Of a stretch of DNA of 64,000 nt, positions 36,027 to 46,071 are shown piece by piece (position 1 is the stretch's first letter; each line of letters begins with the position of its first letter). The notes beneath the pieces are model-generated. The model did no database searches, was not told the origin of the DNA, and saw only the letters and a program-made list of their open reading frames with translations. The DNA is from Oscillospiraceae bacterium (GTDB taxonomy: Bacteria; Bacillota; Clostridia; Oscillospirales; Acutalibacteraceae): contig SVQA01000002.1 in assembly GCA_015065545.1 (NCBI GenBank), forward strand, positions 124,001 to 188,000, written 5' to 3'. Position numbers and translations under genes: made by a program.

Positions 36027-36770
36027 GTGATAGCTATATTCAAAAAAGACTTTTCATCTTACTTTACATCCACACTGGGTTATATTGTTATTGCACTTTA
36101 TGTTCTGTTTTCAGGATACTTCTTCTGGAGTATGTGTCTTGTGAGCTCACGAAACGAGCTGGTAAATGTAATAAGCAATATGTCTTATGTGATTTTCTTC
36201 CTTGTTCCTCTTATTACAATGAAATCCTTTGCAGAAGAAAAAAAGCAGAAAACAGATCAGGTGCTCCTTACAGCTCCTGTTAAAAATTGGGAAATTGTCT
36301 GCGGTAAATATTTAAGTGCCGTAGCACTTTACTTCATCTGCAATCTTATTTATTTTGTTTATGCAATGGTACTCAGTATCTGTGCGAAGGGCGTTTCTAT
36401 TCCTTGGGGACAGTTTATGGCGGCTTTCCTTGGTACCTTCCTTCTGGGGGCATCGTTGCTCGCTGTAAATCTTTTTTATTCTTCACTTACAGAATACCAG
36501 ATTATTGCCGCCGTAGTGGGACTTGGAACAGGTCTTATTGTAATGCTCTATGACTCTATCCTCGGCGCACTGCAGAATTTCATCCAGACCTTAACAGGCT
36601 CACAGACCCGCTATGATTTTATTGTTCTTGATGAAATTTCCCTTACAGGACATTATTCAAATCTTATCAAGGGTGTAGTAAGTCCCGCAGATATAATTTT
36701 TTATCTGAGCTTTATTGCCTTGTTCCTCTTCCTTACAGGAAGAGTGCTTAATAAAAGACGCTTTGAGTAA
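36027..36770 (+). CDS. ABC-2 type permease (GldF-like)
   Basis: 247 residues starting at GTG after AGGAGG; six membrane helices of the ABC-2 class with the block PLITMKSFAEEKKQKTDQVL. It forms the membrane channel for the upstream ATPase. It is followed by the GldG-like gene after 14 bp. Confidence 0.92.
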   Translation: MIAIFKKDFSSYFTSTLGYIVIALYVLFSGYFFWSMCLVSSRNELVNVISNMSYVIFFLVPLITMKSFAEEKKQKTDQVLLTAPVKNWEIVCGKYLSAVALYFICNLIYFVYAMVLSICAKGVSIPWGQFMAAFLGTFLLGASLLAVNLFYSSLTEYQIIAAVVGLGTGLIVMLYDSILGALQNFIQTLTGSQTRYDFIVLDEISLTGHYSNLIKGVVSPADIIFYLSFIALFLFLTGRVLNKRRFE

Positions 36771-36784
36771 GGAGGTAGTTTAAA

Positions 36785-38341
36785 ATGGAAAATAAAAAAG
36801 CAAATAACACAACTTCTTCTGAAAATCAGAGCACAAAGTTCAGCATAAATAAATTGGGCAGAAAAAGCTACAAGATATTCAATGCGGTTCTTATAATTTT
36901 CGGTATTGTTATCTTTGCTCTTGTCAATATTTTTGCAAGTGTTCTTGTGGACAGAAACCCGAGGCTTGCGAAGGACTGGACAAAAGGCAACTATGGACTT
37001 AACAAAGTGACAAAAGAATACTTTGAATATATGGACCACGATATTACAATCAAGGTGCTTATGGACGAAGAAAGGCTTGTTGCGGTTGAAACCGACTATG
37101 GCTTCGGCTATCAGGTAAATCAACTTCTTAAAGAAATGTCTGCTTATTCTAATGTTACCCTTGAGTACGAGAACATAATCACGACACCCGTCAGGGTGCT
37201 TAATGAAAAATACCCTGATATTGACTGGGGTTCGGCAGATAATCTGTTCCTTATCACAGATAACGAAACGGGTAAATATAAGATAGTAAACAAGAACTAT
37301 GTATTCCCCTATACTACCGACGAAACAGGCGAAACCTATATTTACGGACAGGCAGTAGAGGCATCTGTGCTTACAGCAATCCAGCACGTTACCTCAAACA
37401 AGGTGGTTAAGGTTGGTCTTTCTGTGGGCAACGGCGAGCTTTTCAATGCAGAGTCCAAAAACTTTGGTGCTTGTGCCTATATTCCCGTTTTCCTTGATGA
37501 TAATGCCTACGAAGCAGAGGAAATCAATCTTCTCACTGATTCCCCCTCTGAAGATACGGAGGTTATCATTATGATGGCTCCCGATACTGACCTTACTGCA
37601 GAGGCAGTTGATGCACTTTCCTTGTGGCTTCGTAACGACGGTGATTTTGGCAGAACACTTTTCTATGTTCCCAATGATCAGGCAAAGGACACTCCAAATC
37701 TTGATTTGTTCCTTGAACAGTGGGGTATGAAGCTTTCAGAGGGATATATTTCAGAAGATATGGGAAATACAGTAGCCCTTGGAAATACAAGAAGCGACAG
37801 ATTTGCACTTATGGAGTATTACGATGATACCTATACTTTGGATATAAGAACAGACCTTAAGGTTCTTATGCCTGACTGTACTCCTGTGGAGATTACAGAC
37901 GAAAACATAGCTTCCCCCTTGCTTGTAACCTCCGATAAGGCTACAACGGTTGTGGCTTCCGACGAAAACACCATGGACGGCACAAAGCTTCCCTCTACAG
38001 GTAAGGCTCTGAACGGTGCGGCAATCGGTGTCAAGTCAAATGACGAAGATAAGAAATCTGCAGTTATTGTATGGGGTTCTGTCTATGCCCTCAAGGATAC
38101 AATCACAGCAACGGATGTGGCGGGCAACTACAATAATATGACTTATTTTATCAACCTTCTCAACAATTTCAGTGCTAAGGGCGGCGACAGAATACTGGTG
38201 GAAAGCACAAGATTTGAAAGCACCAGTATCATTGTTAAATCCTCACAGCAGGTAACTGTGGGTATCTTGTTTATGTTTGTGGTTCCTGTGGCTCTTGTAG
38301 CAGTGGGTATTGTTGTTTGGGTTAGAAGGAGACATCGCTGA
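36785..38341 (+). CDS. GldG-family protein of an ABC exporter
   Basis: 518 residues. One membrane helix near 30-55, a large extracytoplasmic region of the ABC-type 'uncharacterised' (intraflagellar-transport-like) fold, and a C-terminal helix (about 490-512) ending in RRRHR. These proteins partner a GldA/GldF transporter. The stop shares one base with the next start, so translation is coupled. Confidence 0.88.
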   Translation: MENKKANNTTSSENQSTKFSINKLGRKSYKIFNAVLIIFGIVIFALVNIFASVLVDRNPRLAKDWTKGNYGLNKVTKEYFEYMDHDITIKVLMDEERLVAVETDYGFGYQVNQLLKEMSAYSNVTLEYENIITTPVRVLNEKYPDIDWGSADNLFLITDNETGKYKIVNKNYVFPYTTDETGETYIYGQAVEASVLTAIQHVTSNKVVKVGLSVGNGELFNAESKNFGACAYIPVFLDDNAYEAEEINLLTDSPSEDTEVIIMMAPDTDLTAEAVDALSLWLRNDGDFGRTLFYVPNDQAKDTPNLDLFLEQWGMKLSEGYISEDMGNTVALGNTRSDRFALMEYYDDTYTLDIRTDLKVLMPDCTPVEITDENIASPLLVTSDKATTVVASDENTMDGTKLPSTGKALNGAAIGVKSNDEDKKSAVIVWGSVYALKDTITATDVAGNYNNMTYFINLLNNFSAKGGDRILVESTRFESTSIIVKSSQQVTVGILFMFVVPVALVAVGIVVWVRRRHR

Positions 38342-39957
38342 TGAATAAAAAAATGAAACATAATTTAATTATTGTATCGGCGATAGTTTTAGCCATTGTT
38401 ATTGCTATCGTTCTGGTGCTTGTAATTCCAAAATCAAGCTCAGGCTCTTCCGATTCGGATTCCGCTAATTCTACTTTTGACAGCGGTCTTGATATGCGTC
38501 CGCAGATTCTTGAGGACGGTCTTCACGATGTTGTTATCAATACAAACGATAAAGGCGAAATTGAGAATAACTCCTACGGAACCTTCCTTACAGGTTATGC
38601 CCCTGCAAATATTGATAAAATGACAATTAAATCCTCAGAGGGTAACTATACCTTCCTTGTAAGCACTCCCGTAAATGAGGATGGCACAACAGAAGCAACT
38701 GTTTATACCCTCGAGGGCTTTGAGGATTATAACCTTGCCGCAACTCCTCCCTCCCTTATTGCAAGTGCAATATGTGAGCTTAACTTTACTCAGGTTGCCG
38801 ACCTTAAAGGCGAGAATGAGGCTGACTTTGGCCTTGATGCACCCAGAGCAGAAGCAACTGTTTATTTTAACGACGGTACTTATTCCGTAGTTCGTCTGGG
38901 TGACGATGCTCCCACCTCCGAGTATTGCTATATTCAGTTTGGCGAAAGCAAGACGGTATATATCGTACTCAAAGAAGAAATTGCTCCTCTGCTCTTTAGC
39001 TTTACCGAGCTTTTCAGTACAGCTCTCAACAGCGACAAGACTTCTGTTGCTGATGACAGCTTCGATAAAATCATCCTCGGCGGTACACATCTTGAGGAAG
39101 AGGCAACAATCCTTGCTAACGCCGATCTTTCTATGAATTGCTATTATGCTGACGAAAACGGTATGCCTGTTAATACCAACGAAAGCTCCGCAATTATGGG
39201 TTCTATAAAGGCACTTACAGCAGACTCCGTTGTGTGTGTAAATCCTGATGATTCCCAGCTTGAAAGCTATGGACTTAAAACACCCTTTGCAACAGTTAAG
39301 ACCAACTATTTAAGTTCAGAGGGTTACGATGCACAGGGAAACCCTGTATCTGCCGAAATCATCCTTTCTGTATCTCTTATGGCATCAGAAAAAGATTCTG
39401 ATGGTATGGTTTATATGATGGAGGAAGAGGGTAAAATCGTTTACAGAATTCCTGCAGAGTCGGTTCCTTGGGCAACAACTACTGCAGAGAAGCTCAGGTA
39501 TGAGTATGTGCTTTCTCCTTACTATATGGCTCTTGAGACAATGACAATCGAAGCAGACGGAAAAGTTTATGAGTTCCTTCTTTCCAGCGAAGAAGTGCCT
39601 TATTACGACGATAACGGCAATGCTTCTTCTTATATGGAGCCCAGAGCTTACCTTGATGGAGAACTTCTTGATGCAACTCAGTTCAGCATCTTCTATCAGG
39701 ACCTTATGTTTATGAAGCTTGCAGGCACAGACAGCTCAGGTACTTCTGGTGAGGCTGCAATGAAGATTACCTATAACTATGCCACAGACAGAGCTGATGA
39801 TGTGGTTACTCTGTACTATACAGATACACAGAAGGTAATTCCCGTGGTGAATTCACAGAAGGCAGGTTATGTTTACAGAGCAGATATTACAGCTCTTATA
39901 GATAATCTTAAGAAGCTTTCAGAGGGCAAGGAAATTTCCCTTATCTACACCGAGTAA
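38341..39957 (+). CDS. DUF4340 extracytoplasmic protein
   Basis: 538 residues. An N-terminal membrane anchor (about 8-32), a serine-rich linker, then repeated beta-rich DUF4340 units. In Clostridia DUF4340 genes commonly close GldA-F-G-like clusters, as here. The protein probably sits on the outer face with the exporter. A terminator follows. Confidence 0.88.
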   Translation: MNKKMKHNLIIVSAIVLAIVIAIVLVLVIPKSSSGSSDSDSANSTFDSGLDMRPQILEDGLHDVVINTNDKGEIENNSYGTFLTGYAPANIDKMTIKSSEGNYTFLVSTPVNEDGTTEATVYTLEGFEDYNLAATPPSLIASAICELNFTQVADLKGENEADFGLDAPRAEATVYFNDGTYSVVRLGDDAPTSEYCYIQFGESKTVYIVLKEEIAPLLFSFTELFSTALNSDKTSVADDSFDKIILGGTHLEEEATILANADLSMNCYYADENGMPVNTNESSAIMGSIKALTADSVVCVNPDDSQLESYGLKTPFATVKTNYLSSEGYDAQGNPVSAEIILSVSLMASEKDSDGMVYMMEEEGKIVYRIPAESVPWATTTAEKLRYEYVLSPYYMALETMTIEADGKVYEFLLSSEEVPYYDDNGNASSYMEPRAYLDGELLDATQFSIFYQDLMFMKLAGTDSSGTSGEAAMKITYNYATDRADDVVTLYYTDTQKVIPVVNSQKAGYVYRADITALIDNLKKLSEGKEISLIYTE

Positions 39958-39977
39958 TTTAATGTTTTTTTAATCAA

Positions 39978-40005
39978 AACCCGAGGTTTGTGCCTCGGGT
40001 TTTTT
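39978..40005 (+). terminator. Terminator after the Gld-like cluster
   Basis: AACCCGAGG / CCTCGGGTT stem with a 6-nt loop and a following T run. Confidence 0.85.
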
Positions 40006-40099
40006 GTGCTTGCAGGGGAGGTTCTCAAGCTTTAAAAAGAGATTTGCCCTATACTATTAATAATTTGGGAGAATAAAGGTGATTTTTGTGAGGTTTTCG

Positions 40100-40128
40100 T
40101 TGACAAATAGCCCTATAAATGCGATAAT
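40100..40128 (+). promoter_or_regulatory. Sigma-A promoter of valS
   Basis: TTGACA (40100-40105), 17-bp spacer, GATAAT (40123-40128); the leader is only about 30 nt, too short for a T-box. Confidence 0.75.
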
Positions 40129-40166
40129 AACAATGTATATTCCCTTTGCGACAGGAGGAATTGTTT

Positions 40167-42797
40167 ATGGCAAAGGAACTTGCAAAGTCCTATAACCCAA
40201 AAGAGGTAGAGGATAAAATATATGATTTTTGGATGGAAGGCGGATATTTTCGTGCTGAGGTTGATCGCTCAAAGAAGCCTTACACAATAGTTATGCCCCC
40301 TCCCAATATTACAGGACAGCTTCACATCGGACATGCCCTTGACAACACCCTGCAGGATATTCTTATCCGTTACCGCAGAATGCAGGGCTACGCAGCACTC
40401 TGGCTTCCCGGCACAGACCACGCATCAATTGCTACAGAGGCAAAGATTGTTGAGGCTATGAAGGCTGAAGGCATTACAAAGGAAGACATCGGCAGAGAAG
40501 CATTCCTTGAGCGTGCTTGGGCTTGGAAGCGCGAGTATGGCGGCAGAATCTGCGAACAGCTCAAGAAGCTTGGTTCCAGCTGTGACTGGTCAAGAGAACG
40601 CTTTACAATGGACGAAGGTTGCTCCGAGGCTGTTAAAGAAGTTTTCGTTCGTCTTTATGAGAAGGGTCTTATCTACAGAGGCGAGAGAATCATCAACTGG
40701 TGTCCTCATTGTTGTACATCCATTTCTGATGCTGAGGTTGAGTTTGAGGAGCAGGAGGGCTTCTTCTGGCATCTTCGCTATCCTCTTACAGACGGTAGCG
40801 GATATGTTGAGCTTGCTACAACCAGACCCGAAACACTCCTCGGCGATACAGCAATTGCAGTAAATCCTGAGGACGAAAGATACAAGGATTTCGTTGGCAA
40901 GACAGTTACTCTTCCCATCGTGGGTCGTGAGATTCCCGTTGTTGCCGACAGCTATGTTGATATGGAGTTCGGTACAGGTGTTGTTAAGATTACTCCTGCA
41001 CACGACCCCAACGACTTCGAGGTTGGTCTTCGTCACAACCTGCCCATTATCAACGTAATGGACGATACTGCTCATATGAACGAGAACGCAGGCGAAAAGT
41101 ACAAGGGTATGGACCGCTACGAGTGCAGAAAAGCAATCGTAAAAGATCTTGAAGAAGGCGGTTTCCTCGTTAAGATTGAGCCTCATACTCACAATGTTGG
41201 TACTTGCTATCGTTGCGGCACAACAGTTGAGCCCAGAGTTTCAATGCAGTGGTTTGTTAAGATGAAGCCTCTTGCTGAGCCTGCTATCGACTGCGTAAAG
41301 AGTGGCAAAACAAAGTTTGTTCCCGAGCGTTTTGATAAAGTTTATTTCCACTGGATGGAGAATATCCGTGACTGGTGTATTTCCCGTCAGCTTTGGTGGG
41401 GTCACAGAATCCCTGCTTACTACTGTGCCGATTGCGGCGAGATGGTAGTTTCCAAGGATGCAGTTACAGTATGCCCCAAGTGCGGAAGCACACATATGAC
41501 ACAGGACGAGGATACTCTTGATACATGGTTCTCTTCTGCACTCTGGCCTTTCTCCACTCTCGGCTGGCCCAATAAGACAGAGGAGCTTGACTTCTTCTAT
41601 CCCACAAACACACTTGTTACAGGCTACGACATCATCTTCTTCTGGGTTGCAAGAATGATCTTCAGCGGTATGGAGAATATGGGTGCACAGCCCTTTGATA
41701 CAGTATTTATCCACGGTATTATCCGTGACGAGCTTGGCAGAAAGATGAGTAAGTCCTTGGGCAACGGCGTTGATCCGCTGCTTCTTATCGACAAATACGG
41801 CGCAGATGCACTTCGCTTCTTCCTCGCTACCGGTAACTCACCCGGAAACGATATGAGATTTTCTGATAAGAGAGTTGAGTCTTGCCGTAACTTTGCAAAT
41901 AAGCTTTATAACGCAAGTCGTTTCCTGCATATGAATATTGACGACCACGATATTCCCTGCAAGCTTCCCGAAACATTGACAACCGAAGATAAGTGGATTA
42001 TCTCCCGCGTTAATACAGTTGCAAAAGAGGTTGCAGATAACCTTGACAAGTTCGAGCTGGGTATTGCCGTACAGAAGCTCTATGACTTCATCTGGGACTG
42101 CTACTGTGACTGGTACATTGAGCTTACAAAGTCAAGACTCCGTGAAGAAGGCGAAACTGCTACAAATGCAAGAATGGTACTCACATGGGTGCTTGAGCGT
42201 ACACTTCGTTTGCTCCATCCCTTTATGCCCTTTATTACTGAGGAAATCTGGCAGACTCTTCCCCACGAAACAGACGGCGAGACCATTATGCTCCAGAAAT
42301 ATCCCGAGTATGACGAATCCCTCAACTTCCCCGCTGAAGTTGCCGCTACCGAGAAGATTATGGAGGCAATCACAGCTATCCGTACCCGTCGTAACGAGAT
42401 GAACGTACCTCCCTCAAAGAAGGCGAAGGTATATATTGCAACCAAGAACGCAGATACATACAACCTTGGTGCAAAGTTCATTGTTTCTCTTGCATCTGCT
42501 ACCGAGGTAGAAATCGCCGAAGAGTTCGAGCTTGAGGGTGCAGTTACAATCGTTGTGTCTGATGCTAAAATCTACATTCCTATGAACGAGCTTGTAGATA
42601 AAGAAGCCGAACTTGCACGTCTTACAAAAGAGTACAAGCAGGTTGAGAAGCTTCTCGCACAGGACGAGGGCAAACTTAACAACGCAGGCTTTATGAGTAA
42701 GGCTCCCGAAGCAGTTGTTGAGAAGATTAAGGCTCAGGCAACACGAGAAAGAGAGCAGCTCTCTCTCATTCAGGCAGCAATTGATGCTCTTAAATAA
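40167..42797 (+). CDS. valS: Valyl-tRNA synthetase
   Basis: 876 residues from the ATG preceded by AGGAGG; an in-frame start at 40146 lacks a site. Class I signature [16 protein letters not shown], editing domain with [12 protein letters not shown], zinc-type cysteines (CADCGEM, CPKCGS), [12 protein letters not shown], the anticodon-binding domain, and the C-terminal coiled coil that ends ValS. It charges tRNA-Val. Confidence 0.99.
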   Translation: MAKELAKSYNPKEVEDKIYDFWMEGGYFRAEVDRSKKPYTIVMPPPNITGQLHIGHALDNTLQDILIRYRRMQGYAALWLPGTDHASIATEAKIVEAMKAEGITKEDIGREAFLERAWAWKREYGGRICEQLKKLGSSCDWSRERFTMDEGCSEAVKEVFVRLYEKGLIYRGERIINWCPHCCTSISDAEVEFEEQEGFFWHLRYPLTDGSGYVELATTRPETLLGDTAIAVNPEDERYKDFVGKTVTLPIVGREIPVVADSYVDMEFGTGVVKITPAHDPNDFEVGLRHNLPIINVMDDTAHMNENAGEKYKGMDRYECRKAIVKDLEEGGFLVKIEPHTHNVGTCYRCGTTVEPRVSMQWFVKMKPLAEPAIDCVKSGKTKFVPERFDKVYFHWMENIRDWCISRQLWWGHRIPAYYCADCGEMVVSKDAVTVCPKCGSTHMTQDEDTLDTWFSSALWPFSTLGWPNKTEELDFFYPTNTLVTGYDIIFFWVARMIFSGMENMGAQPFDTVFIHGIIRDELGRKMSKSLGNGVDPLLLIDKYGADALRFFLATGNSPGNDMRFSDKRVESCRNFANKLYNASRFLHMNIDDHDIPCKLPETLTTEDKWIISRVNTVAKEVADNLDKFELGIAVQKLYDFIWDCYCDWYIELTKSRLREEGETATNARMVLTWVLERTLRLLHPFMPFITEEIWQTLPHETDGETIMLQKYPEYDESLNFPAEVAATEKIMEAITAIRTRRNEMNVPPSKKAKVYIATKNADTYNLGAKFIVSLASATEVEIAEEFELEGAVTIVVSDAKIYIPMNELVDKEAELARLTKEYKQVEKLLAQDEGKLNNAGFMSKAPEAVVEKIKAQATREREQLSLIQAAIDALK

Positions 42798-42815
42798 ACT
42801 AATACTTAATAGCAC

Positions 42816-42848
42816 AAATCCCCGAGGTTAAAGATACCTCGGGGATTT
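42816..42848 (+). terminator. valS terminator
   Basis: A 13-bp perfect stem AAATCCCCGAGGT / ACCTCGGGGATTT with a 7-nt loop. Confidence 0.85.
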
Positions 42849-42917
42849 TATGTTTGGGTTGAATTTTTAACTTTTGTATGATAAACTGATAGTAACAAAT
42901 ACAAGTGAGGGATATAT

Positions 42918-44411
42918 ATGGAAGCAAAATTCTGTGGCAAATGCGGAACACCTGTGGACGAAAGAGGACTTTGTCCCAAGTGTAATCCCACACCCATTGT
43001 AGCAAGTTTCTGCGGTAAATGTGGTGGTACTTTAAATGAGAATGGTGTTTGTTCTGCATGTGCGCCTGATAGAGTTGGTGCGGATGTAACTCCACCCCAA
43101 ACTCTGACGAAAAAGGAAAGCAAGAAGAAAATTTTAATAATTATTGTTGCTTTGGTCTTGGTAGTATCTTTAGCTCTTACCACTGTTTTTGTAGTTTTGC
43201 CTATGTTTAACAAAAAGGAAGAAAATAAAGTTTATACCTCAGGAGTTGGAGGTGTAGCTTTTAAGTCCTCTTTCAGTACGTTCTTTACGAGTGCCGCAGG
43301 TCTTTGCTATGCCGACGAGGACAAAGAAGTATCCTTGTTGCATTTTAACAATGTAGACTCAGGCGAATTAGAGCCTATACAATCGTATCATGGCGATAAT
43401 ATGGTTTGTATTGATGATAAAGTGTACCTGTCACAAGGTGAAATATATGAAATAGACATTGCGGATGATAATACTTGTAAAAGCGATGTGTGGTTAAGTT
43501 ATGAAGATATGGATAAGAATAATATTGATGTGGGAAAATATGATTATCTTGAAAAAGAAAGCTTTTTGTCACACCCCGAAAATTTGCAGTACAATGATGG
43601 ATATATCTATTACAGCAGAGGTGTTAATGCAGATAAAGTCGTATATGGACAACAGGCAGAAAGAGTGGGAACGCTTAATATAATCGGTCGAATAAACATA
43701 GAAACAAAAAATATGGAAATTTTAAGAATTATAGAGCCGTCAGATTATTCTGATGCGTTTGATTATGTAATATACGATGAATGGATATATTATAATTGCG
43801 GATACTATGATAATATGACGCTTCGAAAATGTCGTTTGGACGGTAGTGATGACCAGTCACTTTATGAGGGCTATTCCTATAACTTGAATATATATAATGA
43901 TAAACTATATTTTCTTGGAGAATCTATTAATCAGATTTCCTCAATGAATCTGGACGGAAGCGATCGAAAAACTCTTGTGGATGCAGGTGAGTATATACCG
44001 GTGTTTACAATAGATTCGGAAGGAAATGCTATCTATTATAAAACAGGAGATAGTGTGTATAAAATTTCATTGGATGATTTAAGCGTTAGTAAGGTGATGT
44101 CTGTGTGTGGACGACCCTATTATATGACTTGTGTTGATTCGAAACTGTATATGTCGCTTAGTATGCCTATATACCCTTATTCAGAAAAAAGAGGAGGTAT
44201 AACGGAACAGTGTGGAACAAAGGATAAACCCCTGCTTACAGGGCTTTGCTACGATACTGAACGCAAAACAGCAAGAGTAGCCTATACATATTTGGACGGA
44301 GACACTATTTTTACAGGAACACAGAGATATTTTTGGAAAAACTATAGTGGAGAGGAATACGGACTATATCAGGCAATAAATTCTTCCGTAATATTTGAAA
44401 TATATAAGTAA
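42918..44411 (+). CDS. Zinc-ribbon membrane protein with DUF5050 propeller-like domain
   Basis: 497 residues. Two cytoplasmic zinc ribbons (FCGKCGTPVDERGLCPKC at about 5-22; FCGKCGGTLNENGVCSAC at about 34-51), a membrane helix (about 70-95), then an extracytoplasmic region of repeated aromatic-rich units (WIYYNCGYYDNMTLRKCRLD, DKLYFLGESINQISSMNLDG) typical of DUF5050 beta-propellers. The codon use is more AT-rich than in the neighbours. Role unknown; a sensor or surface-binding protein is plausible. Confidence 0.85.
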   Translation: MEAKFCGKCGTPVDERGLCPKCNPTPIVASFCGKCGGTLNENGVCSACAPDRVGADVTPPQTLTKKESKKKILIIIVALVLVVSLALTTVFVVLPMFNKKEENKVYTSGVGGVAFKSSFSTFFTSAAGLCYADEDKEVSLLHFNNVDSGELEPIQSYHGDNMVCIDDKVYLSQGEIYEIDIADDNTCKSDVWLSYEDMDKNNIDVGKYDYLEKESFLSHPENLQYNDGYIYYSRGVNADKVVYGQQAERVGTLNIIGRINIETKNMEILRIIEPSDYSDAFDYVIYDEWIYYNCGYYDNMTLRKCRLDGSDDQSLYEGYSYNLNIYNDKLYFLGESINQISSMNLDGSDRKTLVDAGEYIPVFTIDSEGNAIYYKTGDSVYKISLDDLSVSKVMSVCGRPYYMTCVDSKLYMSLSMPIYPYSEKRGGITEQCGTKDKPLLTGLCYDTERKTARVAYTYLDGDTIFTGTQRYFWKNYSGEEYGLYQAINSSVIFEIYK

Positions 44412-44419
44412 TGACGCAA

Positions 44420-44452
44420 CAACACCCCGACAGATTGATCGTCGGGGTGTTG
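44420..44452. terminator. Hairpin between convergent genes
   Basis: A 12-bp perfect stem CAACACCCCGAC / GTCGGGGTGTTG with a 9-nt loop; no long T run on either side, so terminator function is likely but not certain. Confidence 0.6.
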
Positions 44453-44470
44453 CTATGTAAACTAAATTAT

Positions 44471-45868
44471 TTAATTCCAATAATCTGTTTCAACGGGCAG
44501 GTCGATGTCTTTTGCTTTGAAGACAGGGTCTTTGCCAGCTTTGCGTTGTTTTGTGTAATCGTCCAACGCTTTGAACGCATATTTGCCGAGATAGATTATA
44601 ATCGGCATATTGATAAGAGTCATGCAAGCCATAAGTATGTCGGAAATGTTCCAGAGTGTGTTTGCCTCAAGAAGCGCACCAATAAGAATGAGTGCGGATG
44701 CAATTATATAATAAACAGTTTTGAAAACTTTTGAAGGTTCTCTTTTTAAGATATGATTGAATGCTTTATCAACATAGAAGAGGTTACCGATAAGAGTTGT
44801 GAATGCAAAGAGCACCATAGCAACGGTTATAAAAATCGGACCGAAATCTCCCAGAGTTTTCTGTAAGGATTGTTGCACATACTGAGCACCAGAATTTTTT
44901 GCACTTGCCTCTACACCGGAGCTCATACACATAAATGCGGTAGCAGAGCATACAAGCAGAGTATCAATGAATACAGAGAGTACCTGCACAAGACCCTGCT
45001 TTGCAGGGTGGCTTACCTCAGCGGCAGAGGATGCATTGGGTGCAGAGCCCACACCTGCTTCGTTGGAGAAAAGACCTCTTTTTATTCCGTACATAAGGCA
45101 GGAGCCTGTAAATCCGCCGAAGATTGCGCTGAAGTCAAATGCCTCTGTAAAAATTCTCTTGAAAATTGAGGGCAGAGCATTTGCGTTCATAACTGTGATG
45201 AACAGAGCGATGAGAATATAGGCAAGACCCATAATGGGAACGATGAGAGAGGTTGCTTTGATAATTCTTTTGCCGCCGCCGAAAAGACAGAAGGCTACAA
45301 GTGCGGCGGTAATACCGCCGATAATCCAAGGTGTTATGTTAATATCGTAAAAATCATAGCCCGAGAAAGTAGACTGCAGGTTGTAAGAGGCAAGCATATT
45401 GAAGCCTACACCGTAGGTAAGAATAAGGATAACCGAGAAAATCACAGCAAGCCATCTTTTCTTTGTTGCAGCTTCAATGTAGTAGGCAGGACCGCCGTAG
45501 CAGCCGTCCTTACCCTTTTTCTTGTAAATTTGTGCAAGGGTACTTTCGATAAACGCGGAGGAGGCACCGATGATTGCTATTATCCACATCCAGAATACCG
45601 AGCCGAAGCCGCCCATACAAAGAGCGGTTGAAACACCGATAATGTTACCTGTGCCTACTCGTGAAGCAGTGGATACCATCAAAGCCTGAAAGGAAGAAAC
45701 GGATTTCTTATCCTTGGGCTTTTCTGTTACAGAGCGGATCTGCTCGCCGAAAAGTCTGAACTGTGCAAATTTTGTGCGGAAGGTAAAATAAAGTCCGCTC
45801 AGAATCAAAACGATGATCAACGCATAGCTTAAATAGTCGTTTGTATAGCCGATTATTTTATCTATCAT
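44471..45868 (-). CDS. Sodium:alanine/glycine symporter (AGCS family)
   Basis: 465 residues with about eleven membrane helices. The family signature region GTGNIIGVSTALCMGGFGSV and NEAGVGSAPNASSAAE, which lines the substrate/sodium site, are intact. It imports alanine or glycine with Na+. This fits an organism whose Rnf complex may pump Na+. AAGGAGG precedes the ATG. It is monocistronic with a consensus promoter. Confidence 0.95.
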   Translation of the reverse strand: MIDKIIGYTNDYLSYALIIVLILSGLYFTFRTKFAQFRLFGEQIRSVTEKPKDKKSVSSFQALMVSTASRVGTGNIIGVSTALCMGGFGSVFWMWIIAIIGASSAFIESTLAQIYKKKGKDGCYGGPAYYIEAATKKRWLAVIFSVILILTYGVGFNMLASYNLQSTFSGYDFYDINITPWIIGGITAALVAFCLFGGGKRIIKATSLIVPIMGLAYILIALFITVMNANALPSIFKRIFTEAFDFSAIFGGFTGSCLMYGIKRGLFSNEAGVGSAPNASSAAEVSHPAKQGLVQVLSVFIDTLLVCSATAFMCMSSGVEASAKNSGAQYVQQSLQKTLGDFGPIFITVAMVLFAFTTLIGNLFYVDKAFNHILKREPSKVFKTVYYIIASALILIGALLEANTLWNISDILMACMTLINMPIIIYLGKYAFKALDDYTKQRKAGKDPVFKAKDIDLPVETDYWN

Positions 45869-45897
45869 TTTATGCCTCCTTATTTTTCCTGCATATA

Positions 45898-45926
45898 ATT
45901 ATAGTAAAAATTACATTAAGTGTCAA
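45898..45926 (-). promoter_or_regulatory. Consensus sigma-A promoter of the symporter gene
   Basis: On the minus strand TTGACA (45921-45926), 17-bp spacer, TATAAT (45898-45903): a perfect match. Confidence 0.85.
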
Positions 45927-45977
45927 ATAGTATAAAATATCGGGGTGAATTGTAAAAATCTGCTACAATTCTGTAAA

Positions 45978-46006
45978 TTGACTAATTCGAGGAGATAGTT
46001 TAATAT
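45978..46006 (+). promoter_or_regulatory. Sigma-A-type promoter of the MBOAT operon
   Basis: TTGACT (45978-45983), 17-bp spacer, TAATAT (46001-46006), 65 bp before the MBOAT start. Confidence 0.55.
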
Positions 46007-46071
46007 ATAAAGTATAATGAGGTAAAAGGCGACTTTGCGTCATTTTTTAGAGAAAGAAGGGAGGAAAAGCC

